From: CAYJAD01 sp964370015
GTDB taxonomy: Bacteria > Desulfobacterota > Desulfovibrionia > Desulfovibrionales > Desulfovibrionaceae
Assembly (NCBI GenBank): GCA_964370015.1
Contig: CAYJHD010000079.1
Span: 1-9,549 of the forward strand
Direction: 5' to 3'
DNA: 9,549 bases
Shown: positions 1 through 6,412 of the stretch, piece by piece
Layout: the number at the start of each line of letters is the position of its first letter
Position numbering within the stretch: the stretch's first letter is position 1
The notes under the pieces: model-generated
Databases searched by the model: none
The model's input: only the letters and a program-made list of their open reading frames with translations
What the model was told of the DNA's origin: nothing
Program-made: the position numbers and the translations under genes

Positions 1-39
1 TTGTCCAGCGGTGGGTTTTTGCAATAAAATGTCGGCCAT
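1..39 (-). CDS. 5' end of a truncated gene, possibly a large secreted adhesin/RTX-type protein
   Basis: Reading leftward from an ATG at 39-37, an open frame runs off the window edge and encodes MADILLQKPTAGQ. A strong Shine-Dalgarno sequence, AAAAGGA (53-47), sits 7 bases before the ATG, which makes this a convincing start despite the short visible length. The pattern of a short hydrophobic stretch, then KPxAGQ, with no signal peptide, resembles the N-termini of some type-I-secreted repeat adhesins. That resemblance is from memory and rests on 13 residues, so the product is a guess. The gene has its own long leader (see 141-327) and is separated from the ABC operon by the terminator at 450-480, so it is probably an independent transcription unit. 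The start call is fairly secure; the function is not. Confidence 0.65.
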   Translation of the reverse strand, partial: MADILLQKPTAGQ

Positions 40-74
40 GAAAAATTCCTTTTATGAAAGTAGCTAAATGCGCT

Positions 75-105
75 AAGTACGCTAAGTACGCATAAAAAAG
101 TACGC
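75..105 (-). repeat. Three direct copies of AAGTACGC just upstream of the left-edge gene
   Basis: The 8-mer AAGTACGC occurs at 75-82, 84-91 and 98-105 (GCGTACTT on the coding strand). The first two copies lie in the 9-bp tandem repeat GCTAAGTAC. They lie 36-66 bases before the ATG at 39, between the structured leader and the ribosome-binding site. They could be a protein-binding array or an RNA element. The repeat itself is directly visible; any function is inference. Confidence 0.5.
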
Positions 106-140
106 AAAACTAGCGCACACAAATTGACACAAACTGTCGG

Positions 141-327
141 TAAATAAAAAAGGAAAATAGGCGCTTCAAAAGCTATCTGTCCGAAGCGACGAGGAAGAAA
201 TCCTCAGGTTGCAGAGTGAACACTCTTTAACCCATAAACCACCTAAAGAAGCTTAAAAAGAAAAGCTTTTGGTAGCTTATAAATAAAGGGGGGAACCTAA
301 ACTAAGGTCCACACGCTTAAAAAGCGT
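141..327 (-). ncRNA. Highly structured untranslated leader (candidate cis-regulatory RNA)
   Basis: No supported gene lies between 40 and 565. This part contains six consecutive perfect or near-perfect hairpins. Listed from the putative 5' end on the minus strand they are: ACGCTT/AAGCGT (313-318 with 322-327); GGACCT/AGGTCC with one bulge (292-298 with 305-310); AAGCTT/AAGCTT (249-254 with 263-268); a composite stem of GGTT/AACC (207-210 with 229-232) enclosing AGAGT/ACTCT (213-217 with 222-226); GAGGA/TCCTC (191-195 with 201-205); and CGCTTC/GAAGCG (162-167 with 183-188). The last is followed on the minus strand by a U-rich tract (158-141), which could act as an attenuator. The minus strand is favoured because a promoter at 334-362 would start transcription close to the first hairpin and the leader runs toward the ATG at 39. 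It matches no riboswitch class whose conserved core I could recall (c-di-GMP-I, cobalamin, lysine, SAM, TPP, M-box). A small RNA on either strand is an alternative. Confidence 0.4.
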
Positions 328-333
328 AGAGGC

Positions 334-362
334 AAAGTAAACGTGACTACTCATTTTGTCAA
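334..362 (-). promoter_or_regulatory. Candidate sigma-70-type promoter for the structured leader
   Basis: On the minus strand, a perfect TTGACA (-35, 362-357) is followed after 17 bases by TACTTT (-10, 339-334). The predicted start is near 327, at the outer edge of the first leader hairpin. The -10 is weak (3 of 6), so the call rests on the -35, the exact spacing and the position. A perfect inverted repeat, TTTGTC-AA-GACAAA (355-368), overlaps the -35 and could be an operator. Confidence 0.4.
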
Positions 363-449
363 GACAAATTATTCCTCAGTGGCAAAATATAAAACTGCTG
401 TAAGTTTTTTAAAACTTCCCGCTTGGCGAAATGTTTCCTTTTCCACAAA

Positions 450-480
450 AAATGGTTCAGCCACAAGAGTTGAACCATTT
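450..480 (-). terminator. Intrinsic terminator of the ABC/PHP operon
   Basis: A perfect 10-bp inverted repeat AAATGGTTCA (450-459) and TGAACCATTT (471-480) has an 11-base loop. On the minus strand it is followed by a run of U (complement of A447-A452). There is no U-tract on the plus-strand side, so it works for leftward transcription. It lies about 85 bases beyond the last operon stop codon (566-568). Confidence 0.8.
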
Positions 481-565
481 CGTGAAAGCAAGACATAGAA
501 ACATGAGCTAATCTTATTTGTATATGCAACCCACAGCAATTACCATGCGTGCCCCATGAGTTTCA

Positions 566-1348
566 TTAAAAGGCAAGAGCATGTTCTTGACGTTGTTGAT
601 ATGCGTATACATGCGTAAAACCAATGTTTTTTAACATAAAAAGAGCTTCATCAAAGCCGCCATAAAAAGCTTGCGCAGTATGGGCATCGCTCCCCAAAGA
701 CACTTTTCTTCCCCCCAGTGCGTAATACAATTGGAAGATAAAGTGTAAATAGCTTCCCTCTTTTTGATCATAAAGAAAGCGCGTATTGCACTCCAGACTC
801 TTTTCTTGCGCTATGACAAGCTTAAGCAGTGTTGTGAGTTTTTCTTCATGATCCTTGGGTGAAACCTTACCTATATAGCGTAAAAGATAATCAATATGCC
901 CCACTATATCGTAGCAAGTGCAATGCTGTAGCATCTCAATATACAAATCTAAATAGGCATCATACGCCTCTGCCGCAGTGCGATTTGCCAAAAAGCCTTG
1001 GGTGGTGCAATCGGCATGGGCATCTTCATGCACAGACATGAGTACCACGTCAAAATTATTGGCAGTTACAAGGCTTTCCATATCCTTAATACGAGCAAAC
1101 TTATACCCAAGCTCCACACCCTTGAGTATTTGTATATCACAGCCTTTTTGTGCATGGGATATGAGGCGTTCTTGCAAATCAAAATCCACCAGCATATCTT
1201 TTCCAAAAAAAGCACAAGACAAATCCACATGCTCAGTGGTGACAAAGTGTGTCAAACCAAGTTCCTGCGCACGCAAAAGATAGTTTTCAAACGTTTCCTC
1301 ACTGTCAAAAGAAAGACTTGAGTGTACATGCTGATCATAAATTTTCAT
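566..1348 (-). CDS. PHP-domain phosphoesterase, HisJ/HisK-like (histidinol-phosphatase superfamily)
   Basis: This is a 260-residue cytoplasmic metal-dependent hydrolase of the PHP family, whose members hydrolyse phosphate esters at a two- or three-metal centre. All the expected metal-ligand motifs are present in order: HVH at residues 7-9, TEH at 38-40, GVE ending at E79, SVH at 105-107, GH at 150-151 and GSDAH at 219-223. There is no signal peptide or membrane segment. The ATG at 1348 is preferred over the one at 1363, because GGAG at 1360-1357 provides a ribosome-binding site for it and PHP proteins usually begin within a few residues of the first HxH. The upstream ATG overlaps the stop codon of the preceding gene. 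It is the last gene of the ABC operon and no histidine-biosynthesis genes are nearby, so a role on the imported solute is more likely than histidinol-phosphate hydrolysis. The family call is firm; the substrate is unknown. Confidence 0.85.
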   Translation of the reverse strand: MKIYDQHVHSSLSFDSEETFENYLLRAQELGLTHFVTTEHVDLSCAFFGKDMLVDFDLQERLISHAQKGCDIQILKGVELGYKFARIKDMESLVTANNFDVVLMSVHEDAHADCTTQGFLANRTAAEAYDAYLDLYIEMLQHCTCYDIVGHIDYLLRYIGKVSPKDHEEKLTTLLKLVIAQEKSLECNTRFLYDQKEGSYLHFIFQLYYALGGRKVSLGSDAHTAQAFYGGFDEALFMLKNIGFTHVYAYQQRQEHALAF

Positions 1349-1362
1349 GCGCCTGCGCTCCA

Positions 1363-2355
1363 TTATTTTTGTATGATATAAGGATTAGTCCAAGCTTTTC
1401 TGCCATATTTATCTGTACATTCAATGCGCACATATCTCTCAGAACCTTTAAGGGTATAACTGGCAGTGGTGAGGCTATCTTGTATATCTTGACAATATAT
1501 GGTTTCGCCATCACCCACGTTACCCCCCACAATAAAATCTATTTGACGCACAGGGCTACACTGCACCGTCACCGTGTTCCCTTCTATGCCCCACTGCACT
1601 ATATCCACACCTGAGGTGGAATAAAAATTCCCGTCCAGCATGCTTTGCATGATGGCATCGTGGCTTAAATTTTCAGCGCACACCACCATGGCTCCGCCAA
1701 AAGAATCGGGCAATTTGGGCTGATTGTGATTATCATCGCTGGCAAAACCCCACACGTTTTTACCGGCGGCCAACAAAGCATCCCAATGCACAGTGCCATG
1801 CCCCAAAGCACATTCTATGGCAGTGCCATAATTATACATTTCTAAGGCGAAGATATTTTCCAAATTGGCAAACTCTTCCAAAGACACACGCGACCAAGAA
1901 GGATGGTTATAGGTAACAACTAAGCCCCTTTCATGCAAGGCATTCACAAGGGCTTGTGCACTGGCAAGGCCATTCCACTCATCGCATTCAGAGCTGGGAG
2001 TGTATTTTTCCAAATGAGTAAAAGGCGTTTTGGTGGCCTTTGCCTGCATATGGCTGGGGCCAAGTAAGCCCAAAACATGATGCGTTTTTTTAAGCTTTCC
2101 GGCAAAAGGCCCTTGCCCATGAACCAAATTGGCTGAGGCCTCTATGCCGGGAATGATAATAAAGTTTTCATCGTTGAGCTCATCTCTATAGTCAGAATAT
2201 GTTTCATGATCCGTCAAAGCCAAGAAAGCGTAGCCTTGCGACTTATAATAGACCTTGGCTTGCTCGGGGGTCAAATGCCCATCAGAGTTTATGGTATGAC
2301 TGTGAATATTGCCTTTAAATCTTTTGCTATCTTTGGAAATACCTGTAAATTTCAT
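1363..2355 (-). CDS. CehA/McbA-type PHP metallohydrolase
   Basis: This is a 330-residue predicted cytoplasmic metallohydrolase. PHP motifs are clear: NIHSH with H18 and H20 followed by SDG, LTDHE with D49-H50, GIEAS with E72, a HH pair at 92-93, YNHPSW with H151, and ASDDNH with D207/D208 and H210. The SDDxH form in place of the usual SDAH is characteristic of the CehA/McbA branch, named after enzymes acting on carbaryl and related esters; most members are unassigned phosphoesterase-like enzymes. Residues from about 225 onward look like a small beta-rich C-terminal domain ending in AWTNP, common in this branch. The ATG at 2355 is preferred over 2370 because AAGG lies just ahead of it, whereas no ribosome-binding site precedes 2370. 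The gene follows the ATPase closely and abuts the second PHP gene, so all three are co-transcribed. Confidence 0.85.
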   Translation of the reverse strand: MKFTGISKDSKRFKGNIHSHTINSDGHLTPEQAKVYYKSQGYAFLALTDHETYSDYRDELNDENFIIIPGIEASANLVHGQGPFAGKLKKTHHVLGLLGPSHMQAKATKTPFTHLEKYTPSSECDEWNGLASAQALVNALHERGLVVTYNHPSWSRVSLEEFANLENIFALEMYNYGTAIECALGHGTVHWDALLAAGKNVWGFASDDNHNQPKLPDSFGGAMVVCAENLSHDAIMQSMLDGNFYSTSGVDIVQWGIEGNTVTVQCSPVRQIDFIVGGNVGDGETIYCQDIQDSLTTASYTLKGSERYVRIECTDKYGRKAWTNPYIIQK

Positions 2356-2373
2356 GATTTCACCCTTCATATT

Positions 2374-3396
2374 CTAGGAAAAAGTTATGCAATTATGTTT
2401 TTTTATGCTTACAAAAACCTTATCTCCGGCATTGTACAGTACATTGGATCTAAACAGATTATCTGATTTGAGCAGCACATCGCCGAATTTCACCGTATAG
2501 CGAATGACATTACCTCTATTGGAATGCGACACAATGGTTCCTTTAAATTGATAGGCTTCGTCATCCTTTTCCAAATGAGACTGTAAATCCACTGTTTCTG
2601 GGCGAATGGCCACTTCTTTTATCTCTTGCACAAGGTGCGCTTCACTTTGGCTTAACACCACAAAGTCGTCCTTACTTAAGATATTGTAATTACCAATGAA
2701 ACTGGCAGCAAAGGGCGTTTTGGGTTTGGTGTAAATCTCCATGGGTACGCCGGATTGCTCCACATTGCCCGCATGGAAAAGATGCACCACGTCAGACATA
2801 ATCATGGCTTCGTCTTGATCGTGAGTCACAAAAAGTGTGGTAATGCCCATTTCTTGCTGAATGGCGCGTATTTCTTGCTGTAAAGAACGACGCAATTTGG
2901 CATCAATGGCAGAAAGAGGTTCATCCAGCAAAAGCACCTTGGGCTCATTGACAATGGAGCGCGCCAAGGCCACACGTTGTTGTTGACCACCGGAAAGTTC
3001 ATGGGGATAACGATCTTCTTTACCCAATAAGTCCACCATAATCAGAGCAGACTTCACCTTGGCATGAATGGTTTCCGCATCAAGCTTTTTTAAACGCAAA
3101 CCAAAAGCCACGTTATTATACACATTCATATTGGGAAAAAGGCTATATTGCTGAAATACCATGCCTATATTTCTATCCTTAGGAGCGGTATGGGTAATAT
3201 CTTCACCATTAAGAATAATACTGCCCTCTGTAACACTCTCAAGACCGGATAAACAACGTAATAAAGTACTCTTACCGCATCCAGAAGGCCCCAATAAGGT
3301 GACCAACTGCCCTTCTTCCACCTGAAGAGAAATGTTACTTAATACAGTATTTTCGCCAAATTTTTTCACAATATTTCTAAATTCAATATAACTCAC
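2374..3396 (-). CDS. ABC importer ATP-binding protein (spermidine/iron/phosphonate-type, with TOBE-like C-terminus)
   Basis: This 340-residue ATPase powers the importer from the cytoplasmic side. It has the complete set of motifs: Walker A GPSGCGKST at 36-44, Q-loop Q82, signature LSGGQ at 134-138, Walker B LLLDE at 155-159, D-loop at 163-165 and switch H192. The roughly 100 residues after the nucleotide-binding domain resemble the TOBE region typical of PotA/FbpC/UgpC-like subunits, which contributes to regulation or substrate coupling. The start codon is GTG (3396-3394), preceded by AAAGGA that overlaps the last codons of the upstream permease gene, suggesting translational coupling. Substrate cannot be assigned from the ATPase. 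Confidence 0.93.
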   Translation of the reverse strand: MSYIEFRNIVKKFGENTVLSNISLQVEEGQLVTLLGPSGCGKSTLLRCLSGLESVTEGSIILNGEDITHTAPKDRNIGMVFQQYSLFPNMNVYNNVAFGLRLKKLDAETIHAKVKSALIMVDLLGKEDRYPHELSGGQQQRVALARSIVNEPKVLLLDEPLSAIDAKLRRSLQQEIRAIQQEMGITTLFVTHDQDEAMIMSDVVHLFHAGNVEQSGVPMEIYTKPKTPFAASFIGNYNILSKDDFVVLSQSEAHLVQEIKEVAIRPETVDLQSHLEKDDEAYQFKGTIVSHSNRGNVIRYTVKFGDVLLKSDNLFRSNVLYNAGDKVFVSIKKHNCITFS

Positions 3397-3400
3397 GGTA

Positions 3401-4198
3401 TTAATCCTTTCTCATGCTTCTTTCGAGTTTTTGACTTTTTCTAAAAGCAATGAATGAAATTAAGAAGGTAACAAAGAACAAAACCACCACAATGGCACTG
3501 ACAAATTGCCCAGAAGAGAACATATGTCTAAAAAGATACACTTGTGTGGTGGTGTAGTGATTTCCGGCAATGGTATTTACGATGACAAAGTCACCAAAAA
3601 TAATGGCCAGCGAAAGCAAGGAGGAAATGAGCAAAGCCTGCGAAATACTGGGAACAATAATTTTAAAGAATGTGTAAAAATTACTGGCTCCAAGCAATTG
3701 GGCGGCTTCTAGAATGCGTACAATATCAATGGTGGCTAAGCTATTTTTAAGCCCTTGATACATATAGGGTAAAATAATAATGCAATAGGTAAAAATAAGC
3801 AGCAGCACTCTATTGGACAACATGCCAGGTGCCCCCACATACAAGGAGATAATACTCACCGGCAAAATAATACCCTGAATGGCATAAGGAATGGTACACA
3901 CAATACTCAAATATCTATCCCACTTGGGATGATAGACAATGACCACATACATGACGAGGAGCAATATACCCATGGTTATGAAAATGGGTATCACAGAAAT
4001 AACAAGCGTTCTCAAAAGAGCTTGAATAAAGGTACTGTCGGCAAAAAGCTGTGCGTAATACTTTAATGTGAATCCCGTGGGTAAAAGTTGCATCCACTCG
4101 GTGAAGATGGAGTAAATAAAGGTCACCAAAAGTGGAATAAACAAATATAAAGACACAAGCCACATGATGGCCACATTGGATTTTTTGGTTTTTTGCAT
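3401..4198 (-). CDS. ABC importer inner-membrane permease (second subunit)
   Basis: This 265-residue binding-protein-dependent transport permease has about six hydrophobic segments, starting near residues 9-29 and 61-88 and ending near 233-255. The conserved cytoplasmic EAA loop that docks onto the ATPase is present at about 163-183 (EAAQLLGAS, followed by VP). Its ATG follows the TAG of the upstream permease gene by two bases. It should form a heterodimer with that permease. The family includes PotC, the FbpB half-transporters, and PhnV of 2-aminoethylphosphonate transporters. Confidence 0.9.
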   Translation of the reverse strand: MQKTKKSNVAIMWLVSLYLFIPLLVTFIYSIFTEWMQLLPTGFTLKYYAQLFADSTFIQALLRTLVISVIPIFITMGILLLVMYVVIVYHPKWDRYLSIVCTIPYAIQGIILPVSIISLYVGAPGMLSNRVLLLIFTYCIIILPYMYQGLKNSLATIDIVRILEAAQLLGASNFYTFFKIIVPSISQALLISSLLSLAIIFGDFVIVNTIAGNHYTTTQVYLFRHMFSSGQFVSAIVVVLFFVTFLISFIAFRKSQKLERSMRKD

Positions 4199-4200
4199 GA

Positions 4201-5037
4201 CTAGGCTCTCTTTCCTTTTTCAAGAACTTTATCTTTAATGAGAATGGACAGAACCATAAGAGCCATAAGTATGACGGATAAAGCCGAACCAAATTCAGGT
4301 CGCTGCACCACATCTCCCACAAATTGTTCCGAAATGCGGATGGGCAATAAAGAAAGATTGTTGGTCATGAGCGCATATGCCGTGGCATAGGCTGCTATGG
4401 CATTGGCAAATAATATGCTGAATGTGCTCAAAAGGCTGGGTATCAAAGCAGGTAAGCCCACTTTAAACCAATAGTCCATGGAGCTTCCGCCCAAAAGAGC
4501 CACGGCTTCGGGCCATTCTTTTTTCAATGCTTTGAAAGAAGGAATCATAAGCAAAGTGGCCAAAGGAATTTGAAAGTAAATATAGGTTAGTAATAAGCCG
4601 CTCACACTATATAAATTAAATTGCGCCAGTGCATCCACACCAAAGGCTTTACCAAAATTCACAATGATGCCCACATTGCCCAGCAAAATGATATAGGCAA
4701 AAGCCAAGGGGATACCGGCAAAATTGGAGGTCATATTAAGCACATTGATGAAAAGATTCTTCTTGGTGCCGTGCGTAGCTTGGTACGCCTTGGCCCCAAA
4801 AAAAGCCACCACTAAACCTATGAGCGAAGAGCATATCGAAATGATGACGCTATTTAAGATGGCTTGTTGGTATAATCTTTTGGAAAAGATATTTATATAA
4901 TGCTCTAAGGTAAAACCAAAACCATCGGCAGGCATGAAGGATCGAAATATGACCATGGCCACAGGCAGTATTTCAAACAAAAGCACCACAAAGAGAAAAG
5001 GCACCAAAGCTAAAAGGTACAACTTGTTACGTTTCAT
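4201..5037 (-). CDS. ABC importer inner-membrane permease (first subunit)
   Basis: This 278-residue permease has six predicted membrane segments: about residues 8-28, 56-80, 95-118, 134-158, 195-218 and 248-268. The EAA loop is PEAVALLGGSSMDYW followed by VGLP. The start at 5037 (MKRNKLYLL) is chosen because AGGA lies six bases upstream and the N-terminus fits the family. The frame stays open back to an ATG at 5082, but that codon lies inside the hairpin at 5066-5097 and has no ribosome-binding site. The protein pairs with the second permease (3401-4198) to form the translocation pore. It is homologous in type to PotB/PhnU-like subunits. Confidence 0.9.
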   Translation of the reverse strand: MKRNKLYLLALVPFLFVVLLFEILPVAMVIFRSFMPADGFGFTLEHYINIFSKRLYQQAILNSVIISICSSLIGLVVAFFGAKAYQATHGTKKNLFINVLNMTSNFAGIPLAFAYIILLGNVGIIVNFGKAFGVDALAQFNLYSVSGLLLTYIYFQIPLATLLMIPSFKALKKEWPEAVALLGGSSMDYWFKVGLPALIPSLLSTFSILFANAIAAYATAYALMTNNLSLLPIRISEQFVGDVVQRPEFGSALSVILMALMVLSILIKDKVLEKGKRA

Positions 5038-5061
5038 TACTATTCCTATTACTTGTGCAAT

Positions 5062-5097
5062 AAAAAGGAAAACTTGCCACAAAGAACAAGTTTTCCT
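5062..5097 (-). terminator. Intra-operon attenuating hairpin between binding-protein and permease genes
   Basis: A perfect 11-bp inverted repeat AGGAAAACTTG (5066-5076) and CAAGTTTTCCT (5087-5097) has a 10-base loop. On the minus strand it is followed by UUUUU from 5066 to 5062. It lies in the 83-base gap between the binding-protein stop (5121-5123) and the permease start. An A-tract on the other side (5099-5105) gives it terminator character in both directions. Binding proteins are usually needed in excess over their membrane partners, and such a partially read-through hairpin is a common means to that end; it would also protect the upstream mRNA 3' end. Confidence 0.8.
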
Positions 5098-5120
5098 CTT
5101 TTTTTCGTACTACGCTGGAC

Positions 5121-6221
5121 TTATTGCGCGTAAGACATGACGTCTTCTTGCCATTGCATACCTATGCCGGCAGCGCTTTTTTCCCAAGCTTTAGCATCTG
5201 CAATGGGGCGTGCATTGGCATATTGTTGCTGCGGTATTCTCTTGGCCAAGATATCAGCAGGTAATTTTACACTACTTCTAATGGGTGTTGCATAACCCTT
5301 GGCAAGATTAATTTGACCGGCATCGCTTAAGATATACTCTCTGGCCAAAGCAGCAGCATGAGGATTGGGGGCATATTTATTGATAATGGTGGCATAGCCG
5401 CTTTGCACGGAAGCCTCTTGAGGAATCATGATGTCAAATTTAGCACCAGGGTTACTTTTTTCAATTTGGTCGCGATAGTTCATGCCATTGTAGTCCCACA
5501 AGAACATACAGGCAATTTCACCCTTTTCAAGGCGAGCGATGCTGGCTTCACCTTTATCAATGCGGCCTTGCTCGGCAATTTTCTTAAAAAAGTCCAAACC
5601 GGGCTTTATATCGCTTTCGCTACCACCATGGGCAATGGCTGCGGCAAGCACAGCACTTTGAGCTTGTGTGGCTTTAGTCACGTCGCCAACAGTGATCATA
5701 TAATCACCCTGCAAAAGATCCGCAAAGGAGGTGGGCGGCACAGGCACTAGCTTACGATTGGTAATAACGGCAACGGTGCCATAATAACCGATGATCCAGT
5801 CACCATCATCATCTTTGGCCCATGCAGGAATGTCATCCCAATGGCTGGTTTTATACTTTTGTGTCACACCCTTTTGCTCTGCCACAGGCCCAAAAGATTG
5901 CCCCACATCGCCAATATCTTTGGTGGCATTGTCTTTTTCCGCGGCAAAAATGGCAATCTCTTCGGCAGAAGACATATCCACGTCGGTGTGCTTTAAATGA
6001 TACAGCGTATACAAATCTGACCATGTGCCCACCCAGTTGGCCCATGTATCCGGCATGCCCACAGAGTGCACTTGGCCTTCTGTTTTGGCTTTTTCCGTGA
6101 TTTGCTCAAGGGATAAAGTATTTAAATCCACAGTGCTCACTTGTTTTTTTTCTTCACAGCCCATGAGAAACATGGAAGAAACAAGGGTCGTCATTAAAAA
6201 ACATTTTGTCACAGTACGCAT
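5121..6221 (-). CDS. ABC importer periplasmic solute-binding lipoprotein
   Basis: This 366-residue extracytoplasmic binding protein begins with a lipoprotein signal peptide: basic MRTVTK, a hydrophobic stretch, then lipobox LMGC with Cys22 as the predicted lipidated residue, followed by a charged EEKKQ. The body resembles the type-2 periplasmic binding proteins of the iron, spermidine/putrescine, thiamine and 2-aminoethylphosphonate group (SBP_bac family). Features include IIGYYGTVAVITN, a SFADLL hinge-type segment, and ALAREYILSDAGQ near the C-terminus, which is typical of these proteins. ATG at 6221 is preceded by GAGGAG (6232-6227) at an ideal spacing of five bases. It is the first gene of the operon. 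I cannot name the ligand; the two downstream PHP hydrolases favour an organophosphorus or phosphate-ester solute over iron or polyamine. Confidence 0.88.
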   Translation of the reverse strand: MRTVTKCFLMTTLVSSMFLMGCEEKKQVSTVDLNTLSLEQITEKAKTEGQVHSVGMPDTWANWVGTWSDLYTLYHLKHTDVDMSSAEEIAIFAAEKDNATKDIGDVGQSFGPVAEQKGVTQKYKTSHWDDIPAWAKDDDGDWIIGYYGTVAVITNRKLVPVPPTSFADLLQGDYMITVGDVTKATQAQSAVLAAAIAHGGSESDIKPGLDFFKKIAEQGRIDKGEASIARLEKGEIACMFLWDYNGMNYRDQIEKSNPGAKFDIMIPQEASVQSGYATIINKYAPNPHAAALAREYILSDAGQINLAKGYATPIRSSVKLPADILAKRIPQQQYANARPIADAKAWEKSAAGIGMQWQEDVMSYAQ

Positions 6222-6234
6222 AAAAACTCCTCAA

Positions 6235-6263
6235 AATATACTCTACATTCTAGATTTACACAA
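6235..6263 (-). promoter_or_regulatory. Weak candidate promoter elements before the ABC operon
   Basis: Minus-strand TTGTGT (6263-6258) and TATATT (6240-6235) are 17 bases apart, but the implied start (near 6228) would fall inside the GAGGAG ribosome-binding site, so this promoter would give an almost leaderless message. TAGAAT (6252-6247) would leave a more sensible leader but lacks a good -35. The true promoter could lie further upstream. The TTGTGT is half of the palindrome ACACAA-TG-TTGTGT (6258-6271). Confidence 0.25.
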
Positions 6264-6295
6264 TGTTGTGTGTACTGATGTGCAGTACCGATGTG
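6258..6295. promoter_or_regulatory. Cluster of overlapping inverted and direct repeats upstream of the ABC operon
   Basis: Three elements are visible: a perfect palindrome ACACAA-TG-TTGTGT (6258-6271); an inverted repeat GTACTG-N5-CAGTAC (6272-6288); and a 13-bp-period direct repeat GTACTGATGTG (6272-6282) and GTACCGATGTG (6285-6295), with one mismatch. They lie 37-74 bases before the binding-protein start, a normal place for operators controlling this operon. The protein is unknown. Confidence 0.5.
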
Positions 6296-6317
6296 AAAAA
6301 TAGAAAGCTTTCGTTAC

Positions 6318-6355
6318 AAAAAAGTGTCACAATCATGTCTTTTATGAGTGACACT
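6318..6355 (-). terminator. Terminator-like hairpin in the intergenic region, oriented toward the ABC operon
   Basis: AGTGTCAC (6323-6330) pairs with GTGACACT (6348-6355), with inner pairing TCAT (6333-6336) to ATGA (6344-6347). On the minus strand it is followed by UUUUUU (complement of A323-A318 in the 6300 block, 6323-6318). No gene is seen upstream on the minus strand, so it is either a leader attenuator of the ABC operon or the end of a small RNA. Alternatively the arms may be DNA-binding half-sites. Confidence 0.5.
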
Positions 6356-6395
6356 CACCTTCATAACTAGCTGTACTTTTAATGATATTTTTTAA

Positions 6396-6412
6396 TGTGA
6401 CAAAATGTTACA
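6396..6412. promoter_or_regulatory. Imperfect palindrome TGTGAC-N5-GTTACA, possible CRP/FNR-family site
   Basis: TGTGAC (6396-6401) and GTTACA (6407-6412) form a palindrome with one mismatch. Related half-sites occur at 6313-6318 (GTTACA), 6324-6330 and 6348-6354. The rest of the 406-base gap 6222-6627 holds only the repeats listed here and no convincing small gene. The dyad resembles binding sites of CRP/FNR-type regulators, but I cannot assign one. Confidence 0.3.

Noticed and set aside
75..105. CRISPR array
   Set aside because: Repeats are only 8 bp, spacers are 1 and 6 bp, and no cas gene is present.
141..327. Match of the leader to a known riboswitch such as c-di-GMP-I, cobalamin or lysine
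   Set aside because: Short similar strings (for example GGCAAAG or CCGAAG) occur, but the conserved cores and order of elements are missing on both strands.
566..1348. Histidinol-phosphatase (hisK/hisJ) in histidine biosynthesis
   Set aside because: The family fold fits, but the gene is embedded in an ABC transport operon with another PHP enzyme and no his gene is nearby.
5038..5082. Longer start for the first permease (ATG at 5082)
   Set aside because: The extra 15 codons lie largely in the terminator-like hairpin, the ATG has no ribosome-binding site, and 5037 has AGGA at good spacing.
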